From contig NZ_LMUU01000259.1 of the NCBI RefSeq assembly GCF_009765775.1, positions 1-33,061 of the forward strand: a stretch of 33,061 nucleotides of DNA, in the 5' to 3' direction. Below, in pieces: positions 1-7,410 of the stretch. Numbering within the stretch: the stretch's first letter is position 1; every line of letters starts with the position of its first letter. This DNA is from Beijerinckia sp. L45. Its GTDB lineage: Bacteria > Pseudomonadota > Alphaproteobacteria > Rhizobiales > Beijerinckiaceae. Below the pieces are notes generated by a model. It had not been told where the DNA came from. It ran no database searches and was given only the letters and a program-made list of their open reading frames with translations. A program made the translations under genes and the position numbers.

Positions 1-55
1 AGCACGGCGCAATGCGACGCATCTGCGCCGGTGAAAGCCAAATCAGATCACTCAT
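1..55 (-). CDS. IS5-family transposase, N-terminal fragment (runs off left edge)
   Basis: Only the first 18 codons are in the window, read leftward from an ATG at 55. The visible peptide begins MSDLIWLSPAQMRRI, which matches the usual opening of IS5-family (IS427/IS1031-like) transposases, where a similar start leads into the DDE domain. A perfect AGGAGGT ribosome-binding site lies six bases upstream (about 62-68). The third codon onward carries no stop. The identification relies on this short N-terminal motif and on the insertion-sequence-like end next to it, so the subgroup is not certain. Whether the element is intact cannot be judged here. Confidence 0.7.
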   Translation of the reverse strand, partial: MSDLIWLSPAQMRRIAPC

Positions 56-130
56 GACCGCACCTCCTGGTACCGTCACTGAATCAAGCCATCGTCTCAT
101 CCGCAAGTCGCTTTATAGGTCCTGAGCCTA
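1..130 (-). mobile_element. Left-edge insertion sequence end (IS5 family), partial
   Basis: The transposase start at 55 is preceded by about 70 bases of non-coding sequence ending, on the minus strand, in GGCTCAGGACCTATAAA near 113-129. This looks like the terminal inverted repeat of an IS5-group element, abutting a CTAG/TAG-like target. The boundary is inferred; the other end lies outside the window. The element stops only about 13 bases beyond the stop codon of the histidine kinase gene at 143, so it did not break that gene. Confidence 0.5.
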
Positions 131-142
131 GTGCACCCAGTA

Positions 143-2101
143 TTATGCTTCAAATATATTCTTGATTGCTTGAGCGATGCGCAATTGTTGCGTCATCAAT
201 GCCTCGGCGTGGCCTTTGTTGAGAAGGTCAGACTTGGATAGTTCACATATTGCTTGAAAGCACGTGAATCCGAGCGATCGAGCCGTTCCGATGACCTCGT
301 CCCATTCGTCCGGGCTCATAGGCAACTCTCGTGCTTCACCCGGACGAAACCGCAGCGTCAGCAGAGACTTGAAATGCAGCAGAAGCGACGCGAATACTCG
401 AGGTCCGACTGAAGTGCGCAGCTCTCTTGCCGTGATCTCGTCCATGCCGGCCGTGTAGAGCGCAGCATAGGCTTCGAGGTCTGGCGTGTTGCGCCGAAGC
501 GCGAAAACGTCGGAAACGAGCTTCAAGAGTTCGGCACGTTTGAAGGGCTTATCAACATGGCCGTCTATGCCGGCAGCGCTGAAAGCCGATAAGCGTGATG
601 GCCAGACGTTAGCCGTCATCGCGTAAATAGGGACCGTTCGACAAGGGTCTCGGAGCGCCCTTATGGCTTTTGCGGCCTCAAGGCCGGTCATCTCGGGCAT
701 CTGTATATCCATGAGCACAAGGTCATAGGAGTGCTCCTGAACGATTTTAATCGCCTGCTTGCCACTTGAGACCGCCTCGACGTGGTGGCCAGCAGCGGTC
801 AAAATCTGGCGCGCGAGATCCTGGTTGATGCGTAGGTCATCGACGACAAGGATCCGCGCCGTCGTGGAGGGCGCGATCGCTTGAGGCTCTGCATTGCTCG
901 GCAAGGGAGGTTCGATTGCGCGCGGAAGTAGAACGACGAACCAGAATGACGACCCCTGCCCCTCGGCACTTTTGAGGCCGATGGCGCCGCCCATCAGTTC
1001 AACCAGTGACTTGCTGATTGCAAGACCCAGGCCTGTCCCGCCGAACCGCGACAGCGCGGGTCCGACACCCTGGCTAAAGCGCTTGAACAGCCGCGACTGA
1101 TTGTTGAGCGCAATACCGATACCGTCGTCCGTGATCGTAAACATGATCGATCCGCTGGGATTAGCGCCAACCGTCTCCACGACGACACGGATCGAACCCG
1201 TCGCTGTAAACTTCACGCTATTGCCGAGCAGATTGACCAGGACTTGACGAAGGCGATTCTTATCGCCGCGAACATAAGGCGGCACGTCAGGCGCGATCAT
1301 TTGCTTGATCGCCAAGCCTTTGGAAACGGCGGCGCTCGACACCATGGCGACAGCGGAATCGACGAGTTCACGGACCGAGAAGTCTTTTAAGACGAGATCA
1401 AGTCGACCCGCTTCGATGGCCGAAAGGTCGAGAATGTCGTTGACGATATCCAGCAGGGCGACCCCGGATGACTGGACAAGATGCAGTGTCGTGCGGTCCT
1501 CGTCGCCCAACGTCTGCCGATCCAGCAGGATCTCCGTAAAGCCGAGGATGCTGTTGAGCGGCGTGCGAATTTCATGGCTCATCGTGGCGAGGAAATCGGT
1601 CTTCGCCTGGCTGGCGTCCTCCGCTTCGCGGCGCGCCAGTTCCGCCGCGGCCTGCGCACTTTCCAAAAGAAGACGTGCCGCGTCGCGCTCCTGCTCGGCT
1701 TTCTTTCGATGCGTAATGTCCTGCAATGTTCCGACGACGCGAGCGGTGTCGTGCCCAACGCGTTCTGCCTCGCCCACCGTTCTTATCCAAAGATGTTGGC
1801 CCTTGGCGGTGACGATCGGAAGCTCGAGATCCCAGCGCCGACCGTCGCGCACGGCACGATTAAAGGCCTGCTCCATTTGGGACCGCGCCGCGGGCGTGAC
1901 GAACGCGAGAAGACCTTCGAGAGTCGGCTGAACACTTTCATCGACCTCGAAGATCGCGCGCGCGTGCGCCGACCACGTGACTTGATTGAAGCGAAGATCG
2001 ACCTCCCAGCCACCCACCCTCGAAACCCTGACAATCCTGTCGAGAAAGGCTGTGTCGTGTAACGCTCGATCCTCGATCTTGCATTCCGTGACATGGGTCA
2101 T
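143..2101 (-). CDS. Hybrid sensor histidine kinase with PAS, REC and degenerate HPt domains
   Basis: A 652-residue kinase with no obvious membrane segment, so probably cytoplasmic. A PAS/PAC sensor domain (about residues 20-135) is followed by a short coiled linker, then a HisKA domain with the phospho-accepting His in ATMSHEIRTPLNSILGF (about residue 175). The ATPase domain has its N box (VLVNLLGNSVKFT), DDGIGIA and GGTGLGLAIS. A canonical receiver (about 415-535) has VVDD, LMDIQMPEM and DKPF. The last 110 residues resemble an HPt domain, but the position that should be His is Asp601 (GAC, 301-299), in DEVIGTARSLGF. The kinase should therefore pass phosphate from its own receiver to a separate HPt, which the first gene of this operon provides. 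The start codon overlaps the upstream stop as ATGA, indicating translational coupling. Confidence 0.9.
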   Translation of the reverse strand: MTHVTECKIEDRALHDTAFLDRIVRVSRVGGWEVDLRFNQVTWSAHARAIFEVDESVQPTLEGLLAFVTPAARSQMEQAFNRAVRDGRRWDLELPIVTAKGQHLWIRTVGEAERVGHDTARVVGTLQDITHRKKAEQERDAARLLLESAQAAAELARREAEDASQAKTDFLATMSHEIRTPLNSILGFTEILLDRQTLGDEDRTTLHLVQSSGVALLDIVNDILDLSAIEAGRLDLVLKDFSVRELVDSAVAMVSSAAVSKGLAIKQMIAPDVPPYVRGDKNRLRQVLVNLLGNSVKFTATGSIRVVVETVGANPSGSIMFTITDDGIGIALNNQSRLFKRFSQGVGPALSRFGGTGLGLAISKSLVELMGGAIGLKSAEGQGSSFWFVVLLPRAIEPPLPSNAEPQAIAPSTTARILVVDDLRINQDLARQILTAAGHHVEAVSSGKQAIKIVQEHSYDLVLMDIQMPEMTGLEAAKAIRALRDPCRTVPIYAMTANVWPSRLSAFSAAGIDGHVDKPFKRAELLKLVSDVFALRRNTPDLEAYAALYTAGMDEITARELRTSVGPRVFASLLLHFKSLLTLRFRPGEARELPMSPDEWDEVIGTARSLGFTCFQAICELSKSDLLNKGHAEALMTQQLRIAQAIKNIFEA

Positions 2102-2526
2102 CCGAGCCCGGCCTTTCGACCTGCCGCATGCAAGACGCGTCGCACGTCATTGAGCACCGGCCGGTTGGGAGCGCGGACCTGAAGCAGGCTGTAATTTTGC
2201 TTCGCACGCGCCCTTGTAAACAAGAGCAGCATTACAAGGGGACCTGCGATCCCCATAATGGCCGAGGACAACGAGAACGGATCTGATGTCCCGCCGCTCA
2301 AACAGGACGAAGGAAGGTGAGCTCCTCTGCCTCCGCTTACGAAGGCTGCTGGGGCCAAAGCGATGGGCGGCGACGCGACCTTAGGTTGCCGAGGCGATGC
2401 GATCACGGTCAGCACCGTCCTTGAGACGGAGAGCGCATGGACGACAGCGGCCGCAGCCGTGCAGCATCGCGATCTCCAAGGCCATTTAAGGGGAAAGATG
2501 CAGACGCCTGTCATGATCCCGGACAC
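2098..2526 (-). CDS. Small putative membrane protein between response regulator and kinase
   Basis: A 142-residue reading frame that fills the space between the response regulator (stop 48 bases upstream) and the histidine kinase, whose ATG overlaps this stop codon as ATGA. The N-terminus has a basic stretch followed by a hydrophobic segment (residues 20-42), resembling a signal peptide or anchor. A second hydrophobic segment (about SAIMGIAGPLVMLLLF) is followed at once by RARAK, as in a single-pass protein with a cytoplasmic tail. No family is recognised. Support comes from exact packing in the operon; against it, the ribosome-binding site is weak and the start (GTG 2526 or ATG 2514) is uncertain. 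It may be a signal-input partner of the cytoplasmic kinase, which is inference only. Confidence 0.45.
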   Translation of the reverse strand: MSGIMTGVCIFPLKWPWRSRCCTAAAAVVHALSVSRTVLTVIASPRQPKVASPPIALAPAAFVSGGRGAHLPSSCLSGGTSDPFSLSSAIMGIAGPLVMLLLFTRARAKQNYSLLQVRAPNRPVLNDVRRVLHAAGRKAGLG

Positions 2527-2574
2527 CGCAGGTGCGAGGAATCGCGTTGATCGGCGTGGCTCCGGGTCATCCTA

Positions 2575-3243
2575 TCAATCGATGTTAGCGGATGCAGCCC
2601 CGACGCGATTGCGGACGCCGAGGGTGCGATACAATGCGTTGGTATGGACCTTTACGGTGCTTTCGGTCAGTCCGAGCGCCCGTGCGATCTCCTTGTTGGA
2701 TTTCCCGGCCCGGATGCAGGTCAAAACATCCCGTTGCCTTGGCGTTAACTTTCCTTGAAAAGCCGGCGTTGTGAAGTAGACGTCGCCCGGCTCGATTTTA
2801 TCGTCGGCGGCCGGCAGTTGTGCAACGCTCCAGGGGAGAAAGATCTTGCCCTCAACAACCATCTGAAAGGCGGCGGCGATTTTCGGCGTCGACATTGTCT
2901 TTGGAATATAACCATGCATGCCCGCAATCATAGCCGCGAACATATCGTCACGACGTTCCGAACCCGCCACGACGACGGCGCGGAGGTCGGGAAAGATCTG
3001 CCTTACGCTGTGCAGATTTTCGGCTCGGTTTATGCCCGGCATGCCTAGATCGAACGTGGCAAATGTAATCGCCTCGTTCTCCCCGAGTTTCTCGATTGCT
3101 TCATCGAGAGATGCGACTTCAAATACCTTATGAAACCCACAGTGCAGCTGAAGAATCGTGGAAATGGCGGAACGAAATAGTTCGTGGTCGTCAGCGACTA
3201 GTGCCACCCTTTGCTCAATTGGTATTTCCAAATTCACACACAT
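2575..3243 (-). CDS. LuxR/NarL-type response regulator
   Basis: A 222-residue two-domain transcription regulator. The N-terminal receiver keeps all key residues: the acidic pair in ALVADDHELF, the phospho-accepting Asp in ATFDLGMPG, and the Lys in YIPKTMS. A linker leads to a C-terminal LuxR-type helix-turn-helix (LTPRQRDVLTCIRAGKSNKEIARALGLTESTVKVHTNALY, residues about 165-205). The ATG at 3243 lies only four bases after the stop of the pseudoreceiver-HPt gene, so the two are co-transcribed and probably co-translated. It is the natural output of the phosphorelay formed by the kinase at 143-2101 and the HPt protein at 3248-4030. Its target promoters are not evident; the divergent secretion operon starting at 4551 is the nearest candidate. 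Confidence 0.9.
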   Translation of the reverse strand: MCVNLEIPIEQRVALVADDHELFRSAISTILQLHCGFHKVFEVASLDEAIEKLGENEAITFATFDLGMPGINRAENLHSVRQIFPDLRAVVVAGSERRDDMFAAMIAGMHGYIPKTMSTPKIAAAFQMVVEGKIFLPWSVAQLPAADDKIEPGDVYFTTPAFQGKLTPRQRDVLTCIRAGKSNKEIARALGLTESTVKVHTNALYRTLGVRNRVGAASANID

Positions 3244-3247
3244 TGAA

Positions 3248-4030
3248 TCATCCAGTGACTAAGGCGGAAACGCAGTCGGGGATACGTGTCGGGACGTTAT
3301 GATCAATACGATGACGGGCACGATCGATTTGGGTCAGAAATTCCTCGTAGGTCAGGTCGCATATTTCTCCTTGGGCGACGGATTGTTCGAATTGCTGGCT
3401 TGCTCTAGCGAGGGCGGGAAAACCGAGGATGCGGGCCGAGGATATGATGGCATGGGCTCTTCGCGCGACGTGAGATCGGTCCTGCAGGTCGCTGACGGCG
3501 GCGAAAGCATCAAGCTCTGCGCGAAGAGCGACAAGCGCTCGATCTAGGGCAGCTCTATCCAGGTACCCTGCAAAGGAGTCGTCTGCATCATCAGCCACAA
3601 AGTCGCCGCCGAGCTTTATCCCACCACCGGCCAAGGCTGATCCGCAGTAAAGGGCGACGATGCGACGGACGTCTTCAGCTACGAACGGCACGCGAATATG
3701 CGCATCCGCGAATGCCAGGTCCGATGATGTTTTCGCAGAATATGTAATCACCGCCGCACGTATGTCGTGGTGCGGCGGTCCGAACTTGCGTAGGGCTTCG
3801 ACAAGAGAGAGCATCGCCAGGTGTTTTCTATGTAAGAGCCGTGCATCCAGAAATATTAGATCGAAAGATCTAGACTGGGCGGCCAAAATCTCCCGCGTAT
3901 CAGCAACGCAATCGACGCCGCATTCTAACCCCGTCAACATGGCGGTCATGATCATCCGCTCGACTGTGAAACCGCCGACTAGAAGGACCGCCGCAGTGCC
4001 GCAATGATGCAAACCCTCAAATCTCGCCAC
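3248..4030 (-). CDS. Pseudoreceiver-HPt phosphotransfer protein
   Basis: A 260-residue protein when read from the GTG at 4030. That start has an AGAGGAG ribosome-binding site eight bases upstream, whereas in-frame starts farther upstream lie in AT-rich non-coding sequence. The N-terminal domain has a receiver fold pattern with a candidate phospho-Asp (FDLIFLDARLL), but the acidic pair is replaced by Gly-Gly (LLVGGF) and the conserved Lys by Val (IRVPF). It is therefore probably a regulatory or non-phosphorylatable receiver. The C-terminal domain (about residues 165-260) is an HPt module with an intact His in RRAHAIISSARILGF. As first gene of the operon it supplies the HPt histidine that the hybrid kinase lacks, completing a His-Asp-His-Asp relay to the adjacent LuxR-type regulator. 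Domain assignment is by motif. Confidence 0.8.
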   Translation of the reverse strand: MARFEGLHHCGTAAVLLVGGFTVERMIMTAMLTGLECGVDCVADTREILAAQSRSFDLIFLDARLLHRKHLAMLSLVEALRKFGPPHHDIRAAVITYSAKTSSDLAFADAHIRVPFVAEDVRRIVALYCGSALAGGGIKLGGDFVADDADDSFAGYLDRAALDRALVALRAELDAFAAVSDLQDRSHVARRAHAIISSARILGFPALARASQQFEQSVAQGEICDLTYEEFLTQIDRARHRIDHNVPTRIPDCVSALVTG

Positions 4031-4550
4031 TGTTCCTACTCCTCTTTGACGGGCGAATTCAGGCAGCGGTTTTGAGGAATATATTAAATGAACCGCACTC
4101 CTCAAATTCGCCAAAAGATGCATGTATAATGTTATTCTCGGCAATATTGCTAAGCCCAAAGATCTAATCACAACTTATCGTCGAAATCGATTTTTGAATC
4201 TCCCGGGGGTTGCGGATCGGTCGATCGGCCGTAAAGACCAGCCGTTCCATTCGGCTCATCGAGAGCAAGACAGGCAAGCCTCGGCTTCGAAGTAAGCTGT
4301 CTTCTTAAGGGCGTCGTCGAGAAGCTATACTTAAACGGTTCGTCCTAGATCGAATTATTGTGGTTCTAGTTCTTGTGCGAAATAATCTACGGTGGTCTTT
4401 TATTGGTGTGGACGATCCGGCGCCAATGACGGCGGTCCGACGATCCACGAAACAGGCGCCAATCCACAAATCGGCATCGATCATTGACGCGTTAGGTCGC
4501 GATCGCCCCGTGCTGCCTTGGATTGCGCCCAACCTTGAAGGACGTGTGTC
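4031..4550. other. Divergent intergenic region between phosphorelay and secretion operons
   Basis: About 520 bases without a convincing gene separate two divergent operons. The part next to 4030 is AT-rich and holds the paired inverted repeats at 4066-4106. A plus-strand TATAAT at 4125-4130 has no good -35 partner. The rest (4170-4550) is of average composition and shows no ORF with a ribosome-binding site until the cargo gene at 4551. Promoters for both operons must lie here, but I cannot place them reliably. Confidence 0.6.
4066..4106 (-). promoter_or_regulatory. Two interleaved inverted repeats in the leader of the phosphorelay operon
   Basis: GCGGTT (4066-4071) pairs with AACCGC (4091-4096), and TTTGAGGA (4071-4078) pairs with TCCTCAAA (4099-4106). 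The arms are interleaved and share a base, so only one helix can form at a time unless this is a protein-binding operator. The element sits 36-76 bases upstream of the GTG start at 4030, within the probable mRNA leader or promoter. It could be a competing-hairpin switch or an operator; no known riboswitch class is recognised. Confidence 0.4.
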
Positions 4551-5408
4551 ATGGGTGTTTCTAGCGACAACAAAGGCCCCTCGAACGGCGGAAGCGACCC
4601 CTCCAACAGCAGCTCCACCTCGGGTTCGGGCGCCGGCTCGCTCTCCGGCGCCGGCTCCCTCGCCGGCGCGGGTGCGCTGGCTGGGTCCGGTGCGCTGTCG
4701 GGGTCCGGTTCGGGCTCGGACGCGAGTTCTTACTCCGGTTCTGACAGCTCGAACGGCAATCTCAACGGGAACGGAAACCTCAACGGGAACGGAAACCTCA
4801 ACGGCAATCTGAATGCGAACATCAACGACACCTCCGTGAGCGTTCAGGACACCGTACAGGTCCAAGTCAGCGCGGCGGTTTCCGCGGTCTCGAGCGATCC
4901 AGGATATTCCGGAAACACCGGCTCGTTCGACACGACGACGACCAACACCACGTATAACGTGCCGATCAACCTGACCGACTCGCCGCTCAATCTCGCCGAC
5001 GCCAACAACTTCCTGCAGGGCTCCGGCGACAACTTCAACTTTACCGGCAATGGAACGGACACCGCGTTTCATGTCGACCAGGTCAACGGCCTCATCGCCA
5101 ACAACTCGCTGTCGTCGGTGAGCCTCACGAACGACGGCGATGGCTTCAGCCAGACCGCCCACGACATCTCGGGCGGGGACGCGTCGGCCGGTGGGATCAG
5201 CCACTCGGTGGGCGATTCGATCACCGCGTCGGTGTCGTCCGTGGCATCTGCGACCGCGACCCTCAGCGCATTCACGCAGAACATCGTCCTCGGTGCGAAC
5301 ATCCAGTTCAACTCGCTGACGCAGTCGGTCACCGGCGGCGGCGTCACGCACACTGCGACAGCCACGGACCCCGTGTCGTCCGACCACATGAGCCATCACT
5401 CCTCGTGA
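4551..5408 (+). CDS. Ser/Gly/Asn-rich candidate type I secretion cargo protein 1
   Basis: A 285-residue protein starting at an ATG with a GAAGGA ribosome-binding site. There is no N-terminal signal peptide. Residues 8-66 are low-complexity Ser/Gly/Ala; residues 67-92 are a short Asn-Gly-Leu tandem repeat. The remainder is Ser/Thr/Asn/Asp-rich beta-type sequence with almost no Lys, Arg or Cys, ending in a His/Ser-rich tail (DHMSHHSS). No RTX nonapeptides (GGxGxDxLx) are present. Acidic, repetitive composition, lack of a signal peptide and position at the head of a type I secretion operon point to an exported surface or matrix protein. A motif VDQVNxLIANxS (residues 175-186) recurs in the next protein (about 139-150). 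The exact function is unknown; a strong hairpin follows the stop codon. Confidence 0.75.
   Translation: MGVSSDNKGPSNGGSDPSNSSSTSGSGAGSLSGAGSLAGAGALAGSGALSGSGSGSDASSYSGSDSSNGNLNGNGNLNGNGNLNGNLNANINDTSVSVQDTVQVQVSAAVSAVSSDPGYSGNTGSFDTTTTNTTYNVPINLTDSPLNLADANNFLQGSGDNFNFTGNGTDTAFHVDQVNGLIANNSLSSVSLTNDGDGFSQTAHDISGGDASAGGISHSVGDSITASVSSVASATATLSAFTQNIVLGANIQFNSLTQSVTGGGVTHTATATDPVSSDHMSHHSS
4761..4814 (+). repeat. 18-bp tandem repeat encoding Asn-Gly-Leu units
   Basis: The unit CTCAACGGGAACGGAAAC occurs exactly at 4761-4778 and 4779-4796 and continues imperfectly (CTCAACGGCAAT) from 4797. It encodes repeats of LNGNGN in cargo protein 1. Such in-frame tandem units are prone to copy-number change without frameshift. 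Confidence 0.8.
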
Positions 5409-5414
5409 TGTCAG

Positions 5415-5445
5415 AAGGAGAGGCGCGCGAGCGCCTCTCCTTTCT
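5415..5445 (+). terminator. Strong GNRA-loop hairpin after cargo gene 1
   Basis: A perfect 12-bp stem (AAGGAGAGGCGC at 5415-5426 with GCGCCTCTCCTT at 5431-5442) closes a GCGA tetraloop seven bases after the stop codon. The tail TTTCTCTCTC is pyrimidine-rich but not a clean U-run. It could act as a partial intrinsic terminator or as a 3'-end stabiliser, letting the first cargo transcript accumulate above the downstream exporter genes. Confidence 0.7.
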
Positions 5446-5490
5446 CTCTCCATCGCGAATTCGATCGGCCGCTTTGGGCGGGGGAATGCC

Positions 5491-7410
5491 ATGCAGATCG
5501 GGGCCGTAACGGACATCATCACCCATTTCGTTGGGTTGCTTCACCTCGACATCGACCCCGATCGCGAATGGTCGAAGCCGGACGGATCGGGCCGTGATGG
5601 CCAAAACAGCCAAACATCGCTCGAGCAACTGCGCAGCGGCCAGCATCATCCGGATATGGCGACGGCAGGCTCGTCGCCGTCCTATGTGCCAGCGACGAGA
5701 CAGCACGATGATCTCGTACCGCGGCTTCCGAAGATCGCGGCGCATCCCCTTTTGGTCAAGCCGCATCTTCCCCACCTGCACTTGCAGCCGCCGCCCGATG
5801 CCGCGCCCGATGCGCCACAGGCCGGCGCCGGTGGCGATGGCGGGTACAGCGTGGACGCGCAATCGGCTTCTTCCGACTGGCACGGTGCGGATCAGGGCGT
5901 TGTCGACGTGCACCAAGTCAACATGCTCATCGCGAACGCATCGTATGTGGATCATTTCGATGGCGGACTTTTACCGATGCCTTACGGGACGCCGGTGGTC
6001 CATGACATGATCGATCAAGCCTATGCGGTGATCCCCGCGGACGCGCCTGGACTGGGGCAGACGGATTCGCAAGAAGTCGTAACCTTCAAAAGCTTTGGCG
6101 ACAGTCTTGCTGTCGGGTCGACATCCTCGGCAGACAGTCTTCATTTCGGGACCACCGTTGACGGCGTCCTCGTTTCGTCAGACGGCTCTCCTGCCGCCCT
6201 GACGCTTCCGGTAACGACGGTCGACACGACTTTGCCGACCGCTGATGGCGTACCGCTCGGCCAGACCATTGTCACCGGCAGCAATATCGCCGGCAACGAG
6301 GCGCTGATCAGCGACACGTCGGCAACGCCGATCACCACGATCGTCATGGGCAATGAGGTCCATGCCGACCTGATCGTCCAAAGCAATGTCGTCCAAAACA
6401 TCGATTCTCTGGCGACCGCGTCGTCGACATTTGCCCAGGATCTTTTGACCGGTGGCAACACGGTTCAAAACACCGCCCATTTCGAGCAGCTGCCCCTGAC
6501 CTTCAGCACGAACGTGAGTGGCGATCTCGGCACGAATTGGAACGTCCAGGTCGTTAACGGCGACTTTTACGACGTCAACGCCGTTACACAGCAAAACGTG
6601 TTGATCAACGACACATTGTACGCCGGCGCGCCGCAGACCGATCACTATTATGCCGTTCTCGGCGGCAACACGCAGGTCAATCAGTTCGAGGTAACCCACG
6701 ATGCGCCGACCTATGATCTTCTGATCGTGCTCGGCAATTCCTACACAGCCAATGCGATTTATCAGGAGAACGTGCTTCTCAACGACGCCACCGTCGGCGT
6801 GACCTTCTCGCCGACGAACGGCGGCGCCGACCAGGTTCTCGCGGGGCATAACACGGTTACCAACGACGCCGCGATCTCCGATATCGGCACCAGCGGCGCG
6901 AACCCGATGACGCCGGATCTGCAACACCTGGTTCAGTCGCTGGCGACAGACGGAGACTCTGCGGCCGCATTTCCCGGCCTCCCAACGCTCGGGACAACGA
7001 TCAACGTCATGCTCGTCACCGGCAATTACTATGATCTCAATCTGGTCTCGCAGACCAATGTCATCTCCAACAGCGCCAATGTTCTCGCCGACTTTTCCAA
7101 AGCCGGTGCCGGCGTTCCGGCGAGCGTGACGACCGGGAACAACACACTCACCAATTCGGCTGCCATCGTTTCCGCGGGGACTCTCGGCAGCCAGTATGTC
7201 GGCGGGGGCGCTTATGAGACCTCGATGCTGGTGCAGACGAACCTGGTCACGGCGCATGCGGATACGAGCGGCACCTCGCCCAACAGTCTGGTGCCGGAAC
7301 TCGTCGCCTTTCTCGACACCGGGACGACGCATGACGCGCCCAGCAGCCCGGCGCTGCCGACGACAACGGATGCGGCGCATCACGACATTCTGGCCGGGAC
7401 CTTGGCATGA
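5491..7410 (+). CDS. Asn/Gln-repeat candidate type I secretion cargo protein 2
   Basis: A 639-residue protein with no signal peptide and no RTX repeats. Residues 1-140 are a variable, Pro/His-containing head. The motif HQVNMLIANAS near 142-150 matches one in cargo protein 1. From about residue 280 the protein is built of degenerate repeats of the form GNxYxxNxxxQxNVxxN (beginning near residues 357, 415 and 511), alternating with GxNTxxNxA segments. This pattern suggests a beta-solenoid or beta-roll with Asn/Gln ladders. Lys, Arg and Cys are very rare, as expected of a large extracellular protein. The gene's last bases overlap the next start as ATGA. It is probably secreted by the exporter encoded just downstream, as a surface, adhesive or matrix protein; no family name can be assigned from the sequence alone. 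Confidence 0.75.
   Translation: MQIGAVTDIITHFVGLLHLDIDPDREWSKPDGSGRDGQNSQTSLEQLRSGQHHPDMATAGSSPSYVPATRQHDDLVPRLPKIAAHPLLVKPHLPHLHLQPPPDAAPDAPQAGAGGDGGYSVDAQSASSDWHGADQGVVDVHQVNMLIANASYVDHFDGGLLPMPYGTPVVHDMIDQAYAVIPADAPGLGQTDSQEVVTFKSFGDSLAVGSTSSADSLHFGTTVDGVLVSSDGSPAALTLPVTTVDTTLPTADGVPLGQTIVTGSNIAGNEALISDTSATPITTIVMGNEVHADLIVQSNVVQNIDSLATASSTFAQDLLTGGNTVQNTAHFEQLPLTFSTNVSGDLGTNWNVQVVNGDFYDVNAVTQQNVLINDTLYAGAPQTDHYYAVLGGNTQVNQFEVTHDAPTYDLLIVLGNSYTANAIYQENVLLNDATVGVTFSPTNGGADQVLAGHNTVTNDAAISDIGTSGANPMTPDLQHLVQSLATDGDSAAAFPGLPTLGTTINVMLVTGNYYDLNLVSQTNVISNSANVLADFSKAGAGVPASVTTGNNTLTNSAAIVSAGTLGSQYVGGGAYETSMLVQTNLVTAHADTSGTSPNSLVPELVAFLDTGTTHDAPSSPALPTTTDAAHHDILAGTLA

Noticed and set aside
4125-4130. 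TATAAT as a plus-strand -10 box for the cargo operon
   Set aside because: It lies 420 bases upstream of the start codon in an AT-rich patch and lacks a matching -35 element.
4551-5408. Classification of cargo protein 1 as an RTX toxin or adhesin
   Set aside because: No GGxGxDxLx nonapeptide is present; the Gly/Ser repeats are simple low-complexity sequence.
4305-5522. 405-codon minus-strand frame with Arg/Val/Gly-rich repeats
   Set aside because: The repeats are the complement of the cargo 1 low-complexity region. The plus frame has the ribosome-binding site, secretion context and extracellular-like composition.
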